From NCBI RefSeq assembly GCF_002234675.1, contig NC_019868.2, forward strand, positions 3,760,909-3,824,908: a stretch of DNA of 64,000 nucleotides, written 5' to 3'. This document shows positions 13,701 through 24,318 of the stretch, one piece after another; within the stretch, counting starts at the first letter, position 1, and every line of letters begins with the position of its first letter. Origin of the DNA: Oryzias latipes. Taxonomy: Eukaryota > Chordata > Actinopteri > Beloniformes > Adrianichthyidae. The notes under the pieces are model-generated. The model was not told the origin of the DNA, searched no databases, and saw only the letters and a list, made by a program, of their open reading frames with translations. A program made the translations under genes and the position numbers.

Positions 13701-16700
13701 AGCAGAAAAACTACATTATGAAGACGAGGTAAATCTACACGTTTTCGCAAAATTTACTTTATTGAAAAAGGTGAAGAATATATAAACCGTTAGATATTTT
13801 AGTGGCCCGAGCGGACAAGTGAAAAGTAAAGTCTTGTGGTCCGCACTGCTCGAAAAACAGGACCGGGCCAGCGGACAAATGGCTATGTCGAGCCCTGATA
13901 CGGACCAGTCGTCCCATCCAGCTTTGTAGAAAAGCTGCCTCAAACCATAACTTTTCCACCCCCATGCTTCATGACTAGTTTGGTGTTTTTGGAATGTATT
14001 TTATTATTCTTCCTTCTCCAATCATGACCAGTGGCATTTAAACCAACAATTTCCATTTTGGTCTTCTCCCAGTCCTCCTTTGGATCATTAGATGGTCTCT
14101 GGAGAACCTTAGATGGGACATGTTCTGTTTTAAGCAGGAGGACTTTTGGAGCTCTGCAGAATATGAATCAGGCCATTGAACAGTTCCTCCGTGTAGTTCT
14201 GGGCCGTTTTCTTGCTGTTCTCCAGATGGTAAATGGTAAATGGCGTATACTTATGTAGCGCTTTTCTACCTACAAAGCCCAAAGCGCTTTACAGTCACAC
14301 ACACATTCACACACTGGTGGTGGCTCCGCTGCCGAACACTGGCGCCAACCTACCACCAGGTACCAAGGACACGTTGACACATGGCTGTGCAAGGCGGGAA
14401 TCGAACCTGTAATATTACGACCTTGGGGTGGACCGCCCTACCGCTGCACCACGGCTGCCCAGATCATTTGTTTTTCACCAGGTGAGATCTTCCATGGAGC
14501 TCCAGATGGAGGGAAACTTGCTTATTGTAGGTTAGTTTATCCCAGTCTGGTTTAGGTCTACAGCCGTGTCCCTGGTGTCCTCTGACAGCTCTCTGGTTGT
14601 GGTCATGGTGGAGAGGTAGCAGTCTGACTGTTTAAGGGTGAGGACAGGTGTCTTTTATACGGATAAACAGTGACGTAAAGGTAATGAGTGCAGGATAGAA
14701 GAGCTTCAGGTCTGAGAGGAGCAGAACTCTTGTTTGTAGGAGATAAATACTTATTTTCTTCTTTAAAGGGAGCATTTAGCAGATTGGTTATTGACAAAAT
14801 ACTTTTTTGCCTGACTTTAGTATTTGTCAGAAGACACGACTGATGGCAAACCTGCATCCTGTGGCTGCATGACGGCTGCAGGGGGAAAGCCCACCTGAGC
14901 ATGCGCTTGTGTTCCTGCAGGAGCTCTGGTGGATCAGGGTGTGTTCGAGGAGCTGACCCGCGACTTTCTACCCCAGCTGTATGAACACATGCAAGAACTG
15001 GGAGTCATTTCCACCATCAGCCTTTCCTGGTTCCTCACCCTGTTCCTGTCTGCGATGCCGTTTGACAGCGCTGTTCTGCTGATAGACAACTTCTTCTATG
15101 AGGGCATTAAAGTCATCTTCCAGGTACTGCCCTGCAGGACGTTCACCGTTGATCTCTAACGAAGATCGAAGGCTTCTATCGAAGACTGGTGAATGCTGCC
15201 AGCTCAGAGACTCATCTCCAGGAACTTGGTGTATCATCAATTTTGTTGAACTTTGTAGCTACATGAAGTCATTTTTAATATTGTAGGAGACGGTTTCCTC
15301 TTTCTCCACCCCCACCAAAGGAGCAAACAGACACAAAAAAGATGTTGCTCACTAGTGGAGCTTGAGGGGCAGACAGTTGTTTCCATGTCCTTTGACATGT
15401 AGGATGTACATTATTGTGTCTATGTTCAATTCATCAGCTTCAACTTCTGCAGCCAGATCCATTTACCCATTTTGTAACCCAGATGTGCACCAAGGCAACA
15501 GTAATTGCCGTTTATTTGTTGGGGGGTTCAGTGTCTTGCCGAAGGGCACTTTGACACATGGACAGGCATTGTGAGAACCAAGCCTGTGATCCTCCAATCA
15601 GAGGTTGACCGCTGTACCTCTGCATCATGGCTGGGCCCCATTACTTCACTGTCTCCCCCCTTAGACTGCTCATTATTTCTCTAAATGAAACATAAATTCT
15701 TAACTTTAATTGCAAAAGTGAGACACTGGTGTCATTTCAGTGACATCTGACCAGTTTCTTCAATCTCCCCACCGACCCGCAGGTGGCATTGGCCGTCCTC
15801 CAGGACAACATGAATGCCCTCCTTTGCTGCAGTGATGAGGGGGAGGCCATGACCATCCTGGGCAGGTAGGAATGTACAGATCTGACCACGGCTCTAACCA
15901 GAGTCTATTGCTCTTACCGTCTCTAAATTTAAGTCTGATCTAACTCTTACCCTGGTTCATACCTGGTTTAAGTCTTGTCCTGGTTAGTACCTGGGTAAAG
16001 CTGGTGCTGTGTGGTTCAGATGGTGTTTGGCCATGGTTAGGCAGTCTGCAGATGGAGTGAACTTCACCTGTGCTGCAGGTACCTGGATAATGTTGTGAAC
16101 AGACAGACTGTGTCTGCGCCGATCCCTCACCTTCACACGTTGCTCACTAGTGGAGACGACCCCCCACCGGAGATTGATGTGTTTGACCTCCTCAAGTCGT
16201 CGTACGAGGTCAGGCTGATGTCCACATGACGCCTCTGCCGTTTACAAGCCGTGCTCAAACTGTCTGCTGGAGCGACTCTGTCTAAGTCCTGAAGAAGTGT
16301 GCCCTGTTTCATTGCAGAAGTTCGCCTCCCTTCGCTCTGATGTCATAGAGCAGATGAGGTTCAAGCAAAGGTTAAAGGTCATTCAGTCCCTGGAGGACAC
16401 GGCAAAGAGGAGTGTGGTACGTATCATGAACATCAAGCTGAGCTAACATATAACCTGTAAGCGAGGCTTACAGGTGTGTTTGTTGATGTTTGTGCGTGTG
16501 TGTCCCCAGGTGAGGGCGATGATGACGGAGTCTGCCTTCACCATAGAGGAACTGGAGGAGCTCTACTGTCTCTTTAAGGTCAGAATGAGCAGCAGCTCTG
16601 TCTCTCCTGTCTAGAAGTTCTGGTCTCCCCTGGTCCATCTGACTGGCTTTATCTGTGCTTGGCCCGGTTCAGTCCAAACACATGACCAGCTGTTACTGGG

Positions 16701-19700
16701 GCTCCAGCAGTTCTGCAGCGGAGCGCCATGACCCCAGCCTGCCTTACTTGGAGCAGTATCGCATTGATCTGGTCCAGTTCACTCAACTCTTCACGGTTTT
16801 GGCCCCCTGGACATGTGGAGGCCACACCCCCATCCTGTCGGCTCGCCTCTTCCGACTCCTGGACCAGAACCAGGATAGTCTCATCAATTTCAAAGAGTTC
16901 ATCACTGGACTCAGTGAGTCTTCCTGCAGATCTGCTTGGTCTCGCCTGGAGCTGGCCCCACATTGGTGTGCTTTGCTCTGCAGGTGGGATGTACCATGGA
17001 GACATGACAGAGAAAATGAAGCTGCTGTACAAGCTCCACCTCCCACCAGGTAAGAGCACCTGTGAATTCTGATGGGGCTTGGTTCTGGTTGGTCTGCCTC
17101 TAGATTGGTCCAGGTTGTTACTCAGTCATTCTATTTGTCAGAATAAACCATACTTGCTCTGCCATCTTTTTTAACATCTTTTTGATTATTCTAATTTTTA
17201 GGATATTCTTCTGCAGCACAAATAATTCAAGTTATAGGCTAACCAATCAGATGCTTCAACAAAAGTAGGAAGTCTACTGTCAATTGTTTGAAATGTTTGA
17301 TTGAAAGATTTCGTGGAGCTCGCTTTGAAAAGTTAAGGGTGTGGACTTACAACAAGCTGTTGCCATGGAAACGATAACTCAACCGGACTTGCACCAATCC
17401 CTGTTTACTGAGGATTTCTGGCTCTAACAGGACAGTGTCCACATGGCATAGAAATGACAACTGAACTGACTTCAGTGGGTCAGAGGTGGAATTGAACTGT
17501 TCTCTATCGCTGATGTCAAATTGCAACCCCCCCTACCCCCTCCAGTAGTGTTTGTAAGAAACCTTCTTTGCACAGATCTGTAAACTTGAATGCTTTGAGT
17601 TCCAATTGGACTGCAGCTTGGCTCATAGTTTGTTCTGTGATTCCAGTGAAGGTGACTGAAAGATACCTGCAGCATGTTCAGTAGGATTCCCTTTTTACAG
17701 TTTGTGCTTTTGAGAAGTTTCCCAACTGTGTAACCTTTTGGAAAGTTTGGATCTTTTAAAGCCCCAAACTGCTGTGGACCCAGCCCAGCAAAGAACCGGG
17801 CCAGAGTTGAGAGTCAGAGCTGCCGTTTTTACAACAGGGATTGACTGGTCATTTCTCTGTTGCAGCTTTGTGTCCTGAGGAGGCGGAGTCTGCTCTGGAA
17901 GCCACATACTTCTTCACTGATGACAAACGACATGGTAAATGCACGTGCACATGCACACACATGCAGCCCAATGTTCCCACACACACCCACAGCTGATGCG
18001 TGTGGCTGGATGAACAGGAGCAGTTTAAACTCAGTTTAACTAACGGCAGTCATTTCCATAATGGCTCTCACACTTTCCTGTCTGGTAAAAGTAAACGTCT
18101 CTCGGCTGAGAGGGTCCATCCACCCCTGTGACAGCCCTGTGATGGAGGGAGACGAGGGCTTGGCACAGCAGAATCACTGGGTGAAGGTTTGATCTGCGCC
18201 TCTGACCCACTTTAAAGAAGCGAGAGATTCTGGAAGTGCTCCGTCTCCGTCCTGAGGGCAGTCATGTTACAGGAACAGTGAGCCCTGCTCTGCTATCAGA
18301 ACACGCACTTCAGAGCATGTCCAGAACCGGCTCACAGCTGATGACAGATCTCACAGGGAGAGACGGCATCAAGCACCTGGGCAGGTGAGATGGAGCTTGA
18401 ACCTGAAAGCTGAAAGCTGTGGTGCAGACATGTCAACTGTGTCACACTTGCTCTGTTCCCATCGACGCTTTTGTCAGTTCCATCACTAAAGGCATCAAAC
18501 ACTAGCAGCATTCGGCACTTTCATACCGCCTGAATAGGTAGGGCCAGAGTATCTGACGACATTAGCCTCATTTGGGCATTTTCAAAAGTCTGCTGCCTTC
18601 CAGCGTTAGGAAGCGTCAGCTTTCCTCAATTAAAGTTTGGCCTCAATTACAAAAGGGGTTTATTCAGACATACCTTTGGTTTGTCTGAAGATTAATAACC
18701 CCTGTTGTTAAAGTAAAATATGTCCAACACAAGAGGCCCCTCAGTTCTCATCTGCCTGCCCAGCTGTTGGACAGGACAAGTAAAAAAAAAAAAAAAAAAA
18801 GGACGTGTCAGCCCTATCAGAAGTTTGTTCGCATGTAGGTTGGTGAAAGCCAGTTCCTCTCTGCTATCTGGACGTGTCATTGGTCTCCGTGGTCAGGCTG
18901 GGAGTGGCTGTGAGCCCTGTGGTGGAGCGGGCAGCATGAGTGCCTGTGCTCACATATACACTCTGGTTGTGATGAAGAAGTCCAGGTTCTTTGACATGCT
19001 GCTGGCTCTCTGATGTTTTGAGTTTCTGCTTCACACTCTTTCGTATCTGCATGTGCCGAGCTCAGATTAACTCCTCCTTCTGTCTGCCGCCTCCTCTCCC
19101 CCCTCTGTGGACTCCTCTTCCTCCCCTCTCATGTTTCTCTCTAGAATCTTCCTTCATGTCTGACCTGGACTCTGTGCAGCAGCACAAGATGGCCGCAGGT
19201 TTGTGTCTTTTCTCCTTGAAAACGAAGCTGTCAAATGTTGTTGAAGGTTCTTCAGAAGATTCTCCCCACAGGAAACTTCTGTGTGATCAGCTGATCCAGA
19301 AGGTCAAGGTTCAAACGTCCTTCTGAAGCTGCTAAAACCTTAAAACCTTAAAACCTGACCTGCTGTGATTTAGCGTAACTAACCAGAATCAATAATCATT
19401 TAGTCTCTGCAGACGGAAACGCCTTCATGAATCAAATCAAACTTTATTTGTTCAGCACCTTTGCAACTAATGTGACACAGAGTGCCTCACATGAAAACAT
19501 GTTTTAATTGCAACATCCAAAAGCAACACAAAAGACTCTTACACACACAAAAAGGATCAAACACATGAAGAGGAAAACTGCAGCAGCATCTGAGTCAAAC
19601 TGAACTGAAGGCTGAACTGAATCTGCAGATGATCATAGAATAATAATGTTTTTCCAAATCTGCAGCATGCACCAAGACGGGGGTAAACTCTGAACGCAGA

Positions 19701-22436
19701 ATGACTAGCTGTGGTCCCCCCCCACACACACACACATGTTTGTTTTAGCCAGTTATTTTAGCTCTATGGTCATGTTGACAGATTCCCAAACAAACCACTA
19801 AAGATGAGGTGACTTTCTTTATACGGTAGTAACAGTGCTCATTGGTATTAATGACATCATGTTGAGCTCTGTGATGGATTGGTGGGAGCAGCCCCCCCTC
19901 CCCCCTACAGGAACAAGCAGGTTTAGATGGATGGTATTCTGTTAAGGCCTGTTTAGTCTTTCAAATGCAGCCACACCTGAAAGTAACATTTATGTGTGGG
20001 AGGAGCATCAGCGCTGAGTGAGAACAGTCTGCTAAACCCTCTCAGCTGATATTGCTGTTACTGTTGAGTTTTGTTTGGAGCTTCTGCTACCTCCACCAAC
20101 CAGCTGGTGCCTGTTTGGCAGCACCTTTGACCGCGGGTCCAATGGTCCGTAGATGTCTGCTCCAGAACCAACGTGCCATGTTGCGTTACCTGCAACAGGT
20201 GCTTCCAGATGGGGATTGACTGATCCACACTAGAACCACTCTAGATCTACAACAGAACCACCATATCTACTCCAGTTCTACATCTGATCTACACCAGAAC
20301 CATACCAGATCCACACTAGATCTACACCAGAACCCCACTAGATCTACACTTTATAAACACTAGACTCGGACCACAATCACACTTGAGCCACACCAGATCT
20401 ACATCAGAACCACCATATGTACTCCTGTTCTACATCAGATCTACACTAGAACCACACTAGATCTACACCAGAACCCTACCAGATGCACAAAAAAACACAC
20501 TAGATCCACACCAGATTTAAACTAGATCCATAGTTTATCCACACCAGAACCACCATATCTACTCCCGTTCTACATCTGATCTACACCAGAACCATACCAG
20601 ATCCACACCAGAATCAGACTAGGTCAGCATAAGATCCCCTACAGAGTTACAACTTATCCACGCCAGAACCACACCAAATCTACACCAGAACCACAGTAGA
20701 TTGACACCAAAACTCCTTCAGATTTACACCAGAACCAAATCTCATCCACACCAGTTCCATGTCTTATCTACACCAATACCACACCAAATCTATACTGGAA
20801 CCACATGTCCTCAACACCAGTTCCACAACTTACCACATGAGACCCACATCTGAATCAGAGCAGAACCACATTAGATCCTTACTAGATCTACACCAGATCA
20901 ACACCAGAACCTTACCAGATGAACACCAGATCTAGCTAAGATGTAAAGATGGACCAAAAAGCAGACCAACAGCTGTGTCATGCAGAACATCTGAATTAAA
21001 CAGGTCCAGTAAGTTTGGTTCTGCTGTTTTCATCTAGATGAGCTGCCAAGCGGAGCTCTGGTGATTTATAAAACATGAATCTCCAGCAGAAAGACATTTA
21101 CATTCTAGTCAAGTTCTATTCTGATGCTTCTCTGATGCGTCTAAGTTGGTGCTTTACGTGTAAAGAACTGTGGGATGGAATCGTTTCTCCTTGCAGAACA
21201 GATGTTCTGGTGGAGATAAAGAAAGAGGCTCCGATCCTCCTTAACTTTTCAAGTATCTGTCACAGCTGTAACTACAGTCTACTCCAGTGCAGCAGGACTG
21301 TTGCATCTTCAGTTTCGTGAGGACAAAACTAGTTTAATAACACGCATGTTGTGACAGTACAGGCAGGTCAAAGGTCAGAGGTCAGGGTTCTCGTCATTTT
21401 ATCATCTGTTAATGATTTCCTTTGTGAACAGGCGAGGAGGCAAATGATGAAGATGATGAGGAGAAGAAAGGTAAACCCCACCTCCGCATCCTGACAGTTT
21501 GTCCCTCGTCTCCCTGAGTGTCTATCAGGCAGAATGTGATCTCCTCCCTGTGTTTTGCCCTCAGAGGTGAAGGACTACAGGTACTACCTGAGGATGTGGG
21601 CCAAAGAGAAGGAACCCAAGAGGGAGACGATCAAGGATCTGCCCAGAATGAACCAGGTGAGGAGTTCATGCGAGGGTAGTATAGGGAGAGCACAGCAAAG
21701 ATGGGAACCTGAAGGTATGAATCAGTATAATAGGGTACTCAGCATGGAGGCAGAGCATGGGGGTATAGCAGGTGGGACTGTGTGTAACGTATGTGTGTGT
21801 GGCTGTGTGTGTGTGCAGGAGCAGTTCATTGAGTTGTGTAAGACTCTGTACAACATGTTCAGCGAGGAGCCGCTGGAGCAGGAGCTGTATCACTCCATTG
21901 CCACCGTGGCCAGCCTCTTGCTGCGTATTGGAGAGGTTGGAAAGAAGTTTGGCAATGGGGCCAAGAAGCACGATGTCCCCGATCAAGCCCCACCCCCTGC
22001 CCAAGCCCCGCCTGTGACTCTGCAGACGGAGAATGTGCCTGGAGGCGGAGCAGCAGGTGTGTCTCAGGTGTGCAGCGCTCTGGCTGAGGCCCAGCTGGAG
22101 CTGCCGGCTCAGCAGACGTCTGAAGAAGAAAACAAAGACGACACGTCTGTGTCGTCTTACTCTGTGGTGAGCCTGGGCTCCCTGCACTCCGAGGACCTCG
22201 CAGATGACCTGGTGCTGGTTGGGGGGGAGCAGAAGAAGGCCAGCAAGATGGATGTGGACTGGTCAATCACCTTTGAACAGGTGCTGGCATCTCTGCTGAC
22301 GGAGCCTCCGCTGGTCGACTACTTTGAGAGGAAGAGGAACATCCAGACAAAGATGGCCGCCTGCAAGGATCAGCGGGTCCTGGAGCGACAAACCAGCTCC
22401 GCCTCTGACCTTGAACTCACTCATCATTCCACTTGA
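4712..22436 (+). CDS. tbc1d9b: TBC1 domain family member 9B, Rab GTPase-activating protein (complete, 23 coding exons)
   Basis: Coding exons, each with AG/GT borders and matching phase: 4712-4829, 5786-5896, 6298-6416, 6504-6735, 6851-7109, 7190-7397, 7692-7889, 7970-8116, 8216-8366, 8443-8657, 11086-11203, 14921-15123, 15783-15865, 16079-16208, 16318-16416, 16510-16578, 16673-16913, 16984-17049, 17866-17934, 19145-19198, 21432-21470, 21565-21656, 21819-22436. They sum to 3639 nt (1212 residues; the human protein is about 1250). The start [20 protein letters not shown] matches the conserved family N-terminus. The order is two GRAM domains, TBC domain, EF-hand and acidic tail. TBC proteins speed GTP hydrolysis by Rab GTPases on endosomal membranes. 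TBC1D9B rather than TBC1D9 is supported by [20 protein letters not shown] and [11 protein letters not shown], and by mrnip/sqstm1 downstream. Exons 20-21 (54 and 39 nt) are short, phase-1 and acidic, so they could be skipped in frame. Confidence 0.96.
5316..5475 (+). repeat. Dispersed repeat with an RFX X-box-like motif, copy 1
   Basis: This intronic block in tbc1d9b is matched by 17335-17520. Shared features are TTGCCATRGAAACG, then ACTCR...GGACTTGxACCAATC, a CTGGCTC segment, ACAGxGTCCACA, and TTCTCTAT/TTTCTATGG...TGATGTCA. The motif GTTGCCATAGAAAC (5320-5333) resembles the palindromic RFX binding site. Confidence 0.55.
5980..6110. mobile_element. LINE 3'-tail fragment
   Basis: The segment beginning GAGCCTTTATTGATCCAG and continuing ...GAGATCAAGACTCTTACTCAAAGACAATG has the layout of the CR1/L2-type LINE 3' end at 25,200-25,300 (CTTTATTTAACCAGG...CCATTGAGATTAAAA...CTTTTACAAGGGAGT). 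It is a short truncated relic in tbc1d9b intron 2. Confidence 0.45.
6504..7889 (+). other. tbc1d9b: tbc1d9b GRAM-domain region (exons 4-7)
   Basis: Residues about 117-415. The first GRAM domain includes [20 protein letters not shown] and [14 protein letters not shown]; the second includes [20 protein letters not shown] and [17 protein letters not shown] domains are PH-like lipid or protein docking folds. Exon 7 ends with [14 protein letters not shown], the conserved close of the second domain. Confidence 0.85.
8889..10365. mobile_element. Decayed hAT-like element(s) in tbc1d9b intron 10
   Basis: The sequence starts near CAGGGGTGTGCAAACTTTAT, a typical hAT-type terminus followed by TGGGCCACA. 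It ends near CGGGCCGGGCTGGTTCTGGCCCGTGGGCCGTAG. A reverse, related piece lies at about 9400-9440 (GTTTGCCGGTTCCAAAC...GAGGGCCACATAAG). No transposase frame remains. It may be two overlapping relics. Confidence 0.45.
10625..10935 (+). mobile_element. tRNA-derived SINE
   Basis: A B-box-like GGTTCGATCCC (RNA polymerase III promoter element) is followed by the fish SINE body TTGGGCAAGACACTTCACCC and ends in AAGCGCTTTGGGTGTCTTGAAAAGCG and an (ATT)n tail. It lies in tbc1d9b intron 10. It is not a working tRNA gene, because no clover-leaf or A-box is intact. Confidence 0.7.
11960..12190. repeat. Purine-rich, G-tract-dense block
   Basis: Runs of G and C alternate (GGGAGGGGGGGAGGGG-type tracts at about 12,050-12,077, CACCCCACCCCACCCC after them). 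Both strands could form G-quadruplex-type structures. The open frames here on both strands are composition artefacts. It may be part of an unidentified transposon 5' region. Confidence 0.5.
12520..13897. mobile_element. 1378-bp terminal-inverted-repeat element nested in the Tc1 relic
   Basis: The left end CAGGGGTTGACATAGCC (12,520-12,536) and right end GGCTATGTCGAGCCCTG (13,881-13,897) are inverted repeats matching at 15 of 17 bases. The 5-bp sequence ATACG flanks both sides (12,515-12,519 and 13,898-13,902), and the interrupted Tc1 sequence rejoins cleanly when the element is removed. An open stretch of 145 codons on the minus strand (13,313-13,750) shows no family I recognise, so the element is probably non-autonomous. 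Confidence 0.75.
14225..14460 (-). mobile_element. tRNA-derived SINE nested in the Tc1 relic
   Basis: In reverse it begins GGGCAGCCGTGGTGCAGCGG and includes the B-box-like GGTTCGATTCCCG. It ends in repeated ACCATTT units. AGAT flanks both sides, consistent with a target duplication. It is related to the SINE at 29,507-29,781. Confidence 0.75.
15455..15645 (-). mobile_element. SINE-like fragment in tbc1d9b intron 12
   Basis: The GGGTTCAGTGTCTTGCCGAAGG and CACTTTGACACATGGACAGGC segments, and a tRNA-like head in reverse (CAGCCATGATGCAGAGG), match the SINE body family seen elsewhere in the window. The copy is degraded. Confidence 0.55.
16673..16913 (+). other. tbc1d9b: tbc1d9b EF-hand exon
   Basis: Exon 17 encodes [15 protein letters not shown]. 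It fits a canonical 12-residue EF-hand loop, Asp884 to Glu895, with Asp, Asn and Asp at positions 1, 3 and 5, Ile at 8 and Glu at 12. This suggests calcium binding C-terminal to the TBC domain, as in the family. Confidence 0.8.
17335..17520 (+). repeat. Dispersed repeat with an RFX X-box-like motif, copy 2
   Basis: This second copy of the block at 5316-5475 lies in a later tbc1d9b intron. It contains GTTGCCATGGAAAC at 17359-17372, a close match to the consensus X-box bound by RFX factors. Confidence 0.55.
20228..20945. repeat. Degenerate minisatellite in tbc1d9b intron 20
   Basis: About 0.7 kb is built from imperfect alternations of AGATCTACACCAGAACCACACT-like words (AGAT-C-yACAC-CAGAACC). 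The unit length is irregular, about 12 or 24 bases. It has no open frame of note. Confidence 0.75.
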
Positions 22437-23350
22437 CTGTCCTGTGCTTTACCTGGCCTGAGCAGGCAGGCTCCGCCCACACACACTAAGTATTTCACAT
22501 ACAGAATCGATTCATTTTCTGGTCTATTGGTAAGGTTGTGCTCATGCAGGCAGGAGGAGACGTGGGAATCGGTCAAATCCTGGTCTTTGCTGAATCACTC
22601 CTTTGTGCTTCTGGCCTCTTCTTTTCTTTGTTTACTCCAAATCTCCTTTTAACTTTTTAAGTTCTCCGTCCTGTCTCCTCATCGTCTCTTATGTGTCTCC
22701 ATCTGGTTTCCTTCATGTCTGGATGTCATTGAGGAAAAGGTTGATAGTTCAGTCATCAGTCAGACATCATCCATCTGTGCCTGAAGTTGTTGTCTCACAT
22801 AGATGACGGGGCTCACTGTTGAAGACCAGAGTAAACTTGTATCCTCCTCGATGCGTCTGACCTGGAATCATGTCGTTTCCACAGCTTTCTGGTTAAAGTT
22901 CTTCAGTTTTGTGTGAGTAAGTTTCAGGTCAGGAGTCCTGACAGTGCTGCTGTGGAGGTTCAGGCTCATGGATCTGCTGCTGTAAATCCAAACAGCTGGG
23001 CAGACGAACCTGCAGAGGTTCTGTTTGTTCCTGTTCAGTTACTCACAGTAGCAGAGCTCAGGATGCCCACAGGTCCACTTTTTCACATATTTTCATAAAA
23101 TGAAAGGTTGTTTTCTGAAACGATTAATACGAAGTAAACAGTGTTTATTCTCAGACTTTTATTTTGAAGCCTTGATTTTTTTTTGTTGCTTGTTTTTAAT
23201 GAAATCAACCCTTGTTGCTTACTGTCAATAGTGATGCTAGTATTTTTTGTTCCTTCTTCATACTTTGGCATTTGTGAAATCTGATCAGCTGTTTACTGAT
23301 GAGTAATTAATCTGTTACCTCACATTCTAATAAATGGTGGTGAAAACCTG
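22437..23350 (+). other. tbc1d9b: tbc1d9b 3' untranslated region (predicted)
   Basis: About 0.9 kb from the TGA stop to the first canonical AATAAA, with no other gene signal. The extent is inferred from the poly(A) signal only. Confidence 0.6.
23329..23334 (+). terminator. Poly(A) signal of tbc1d9b
   Basis: AATAAA lies about 0.9 kb after the stop codon and is followed by TGGTGGTG, a GT-rich downstream element. It is the first canonical signal after the stop. Confidence 0.6.
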
Positions 23351-24097
23351 ATGCTGCCTTCTGTTTCTCGATTCATTTAATCTAGTTTATGCCGATCATT
23401 TTTTTATGGTGCACACGTTAAGAACAGCATCAAACATATATTCATTGATTATCGGTTGGGTCACCTGGTTTAACCAACTTCCAACAGTTCCATTCCAGTC
23501 TCTACTTTGGATCACTTTATAACTGAGGTCTCAAAGGGTTGGAGAGAAAAACAAAATCCAAACACTATGGAAGAGAAGTTAAGGTGTTAACACACAAGTA
23601 CACACTTCACAACAAGACTCAAAAGAAAAAAAGGTTTAAATAGATTAACATGAAATATGAAATTTCAAAACATAGTAATACTTAATTAAAAAGACAAAAT
23701 AAAGATCAAACCCATCTAATGCCAATTCATTTCTAGATTTCAACGTCCAGGGGAATTTCAAAGCAGAAAGCGGGGATGGCTGATATGCAGTGGAAGGTTT
23801 TTCCCTTAGTGTAGGAACTGCTGCAGAGAAAGATCAATGCTTACATTTAAATATGGAGCCACTTAGGAGAATCTGCTCTGCAGACCTGAGTGTTGGACAG
23901 TGGGTGTGGGGCTGTTAACTGTCAGGGAGGTAAGGAAGGCCCAAAAGAGACAACATTATTTTGAAGCAAATTCTAAAATGGTCTGGTGGCCTGGAAAGTG
24001 AAGCTTAAGCCTTTGTCTCACCTTCCCTTATGGGTGGATATGAGTGAAAAATGGGCAAACCTGTACAGGACGGGGAGGTGCTCCACACAAATAGTAA

Positions 24098-24318
24098 CCC
24101 TTGTGCTATCTTAGATGACCCCACCCTTCCATTGATGTGTTATCCCTACCATGACAAAGGTGGATAAAGGTGGAAAGATTTCATGTAATGCATGGACACC
24201 AGTGAAGATCACAAATCATTGAAGAAAAAAGGTTCAGAGCACTGTCAAGTGGGTCTAGATGACCCAACTCCCAATGTTAACCTTTGTGCTATCCTAGGCA
24301 CTTTAACGTCGGGAGTTG
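24098..24318 (+). mobile_element. TTAA-type MITE, copy A (with a second inverted partial copy abutting)
   Basis: The element starts CCCTTGTGCTATCTTAGATGA. At 24,277-24,280 (TTAA) it passes directly into an inverted, truncated copy (CCTTTGTGCTATCCTAGG...). Related copies are at 32,196, 54,444, 62,173 and 62,961. Confidence 0.7.

Larger units (their letters stand above)
12285..14860 (-). mobile_element. Tc1-like transposon relic, split by two younger insertions
   Basis: Three pieces (12,285-12,519, 13,898-14,224, 14,461-about 14,860) form one Tc1/mariner relic with its transposase on the minus strand. Recognisable parts are the GTTGTCGTGCTGGACGATCC region, CCACCCCCATGCTTCA, and a start-like region whose reverse complement reads [12 protein letters not shown]. 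The coding frame is destroyed. A 1378-bp element and a SINE interrupt it. Confidence 0.7.
8216..16208 (+). other. tbc1d9b: tbc1d9b TBC (Rab-GAP) catalytic region (exons 9-14)
   Basis: Residues about 465-764. The arginine finger lies in IERDLHRS (Arg551, exon 10). The glutamine finger lies in IGYCQ (Gln586, the last codon of exon 10), with [12 protein letters not shown] continuing in exon 11. Both catalytic residues of the dual-finger mechanism are present, so the protein should be an active GAP. The 3.7-kb intron between exons 11 and 12 is full of nested transposons. Confidence 0.9.

Noticed and set aside
13313-13750. 145-codon minus-strand frame inside the 1378-bp TIR element
   Set aside because: No transposase signature or domain was recognised; it may be chance or a non-autonomous remnant, so it is not called as a gene.
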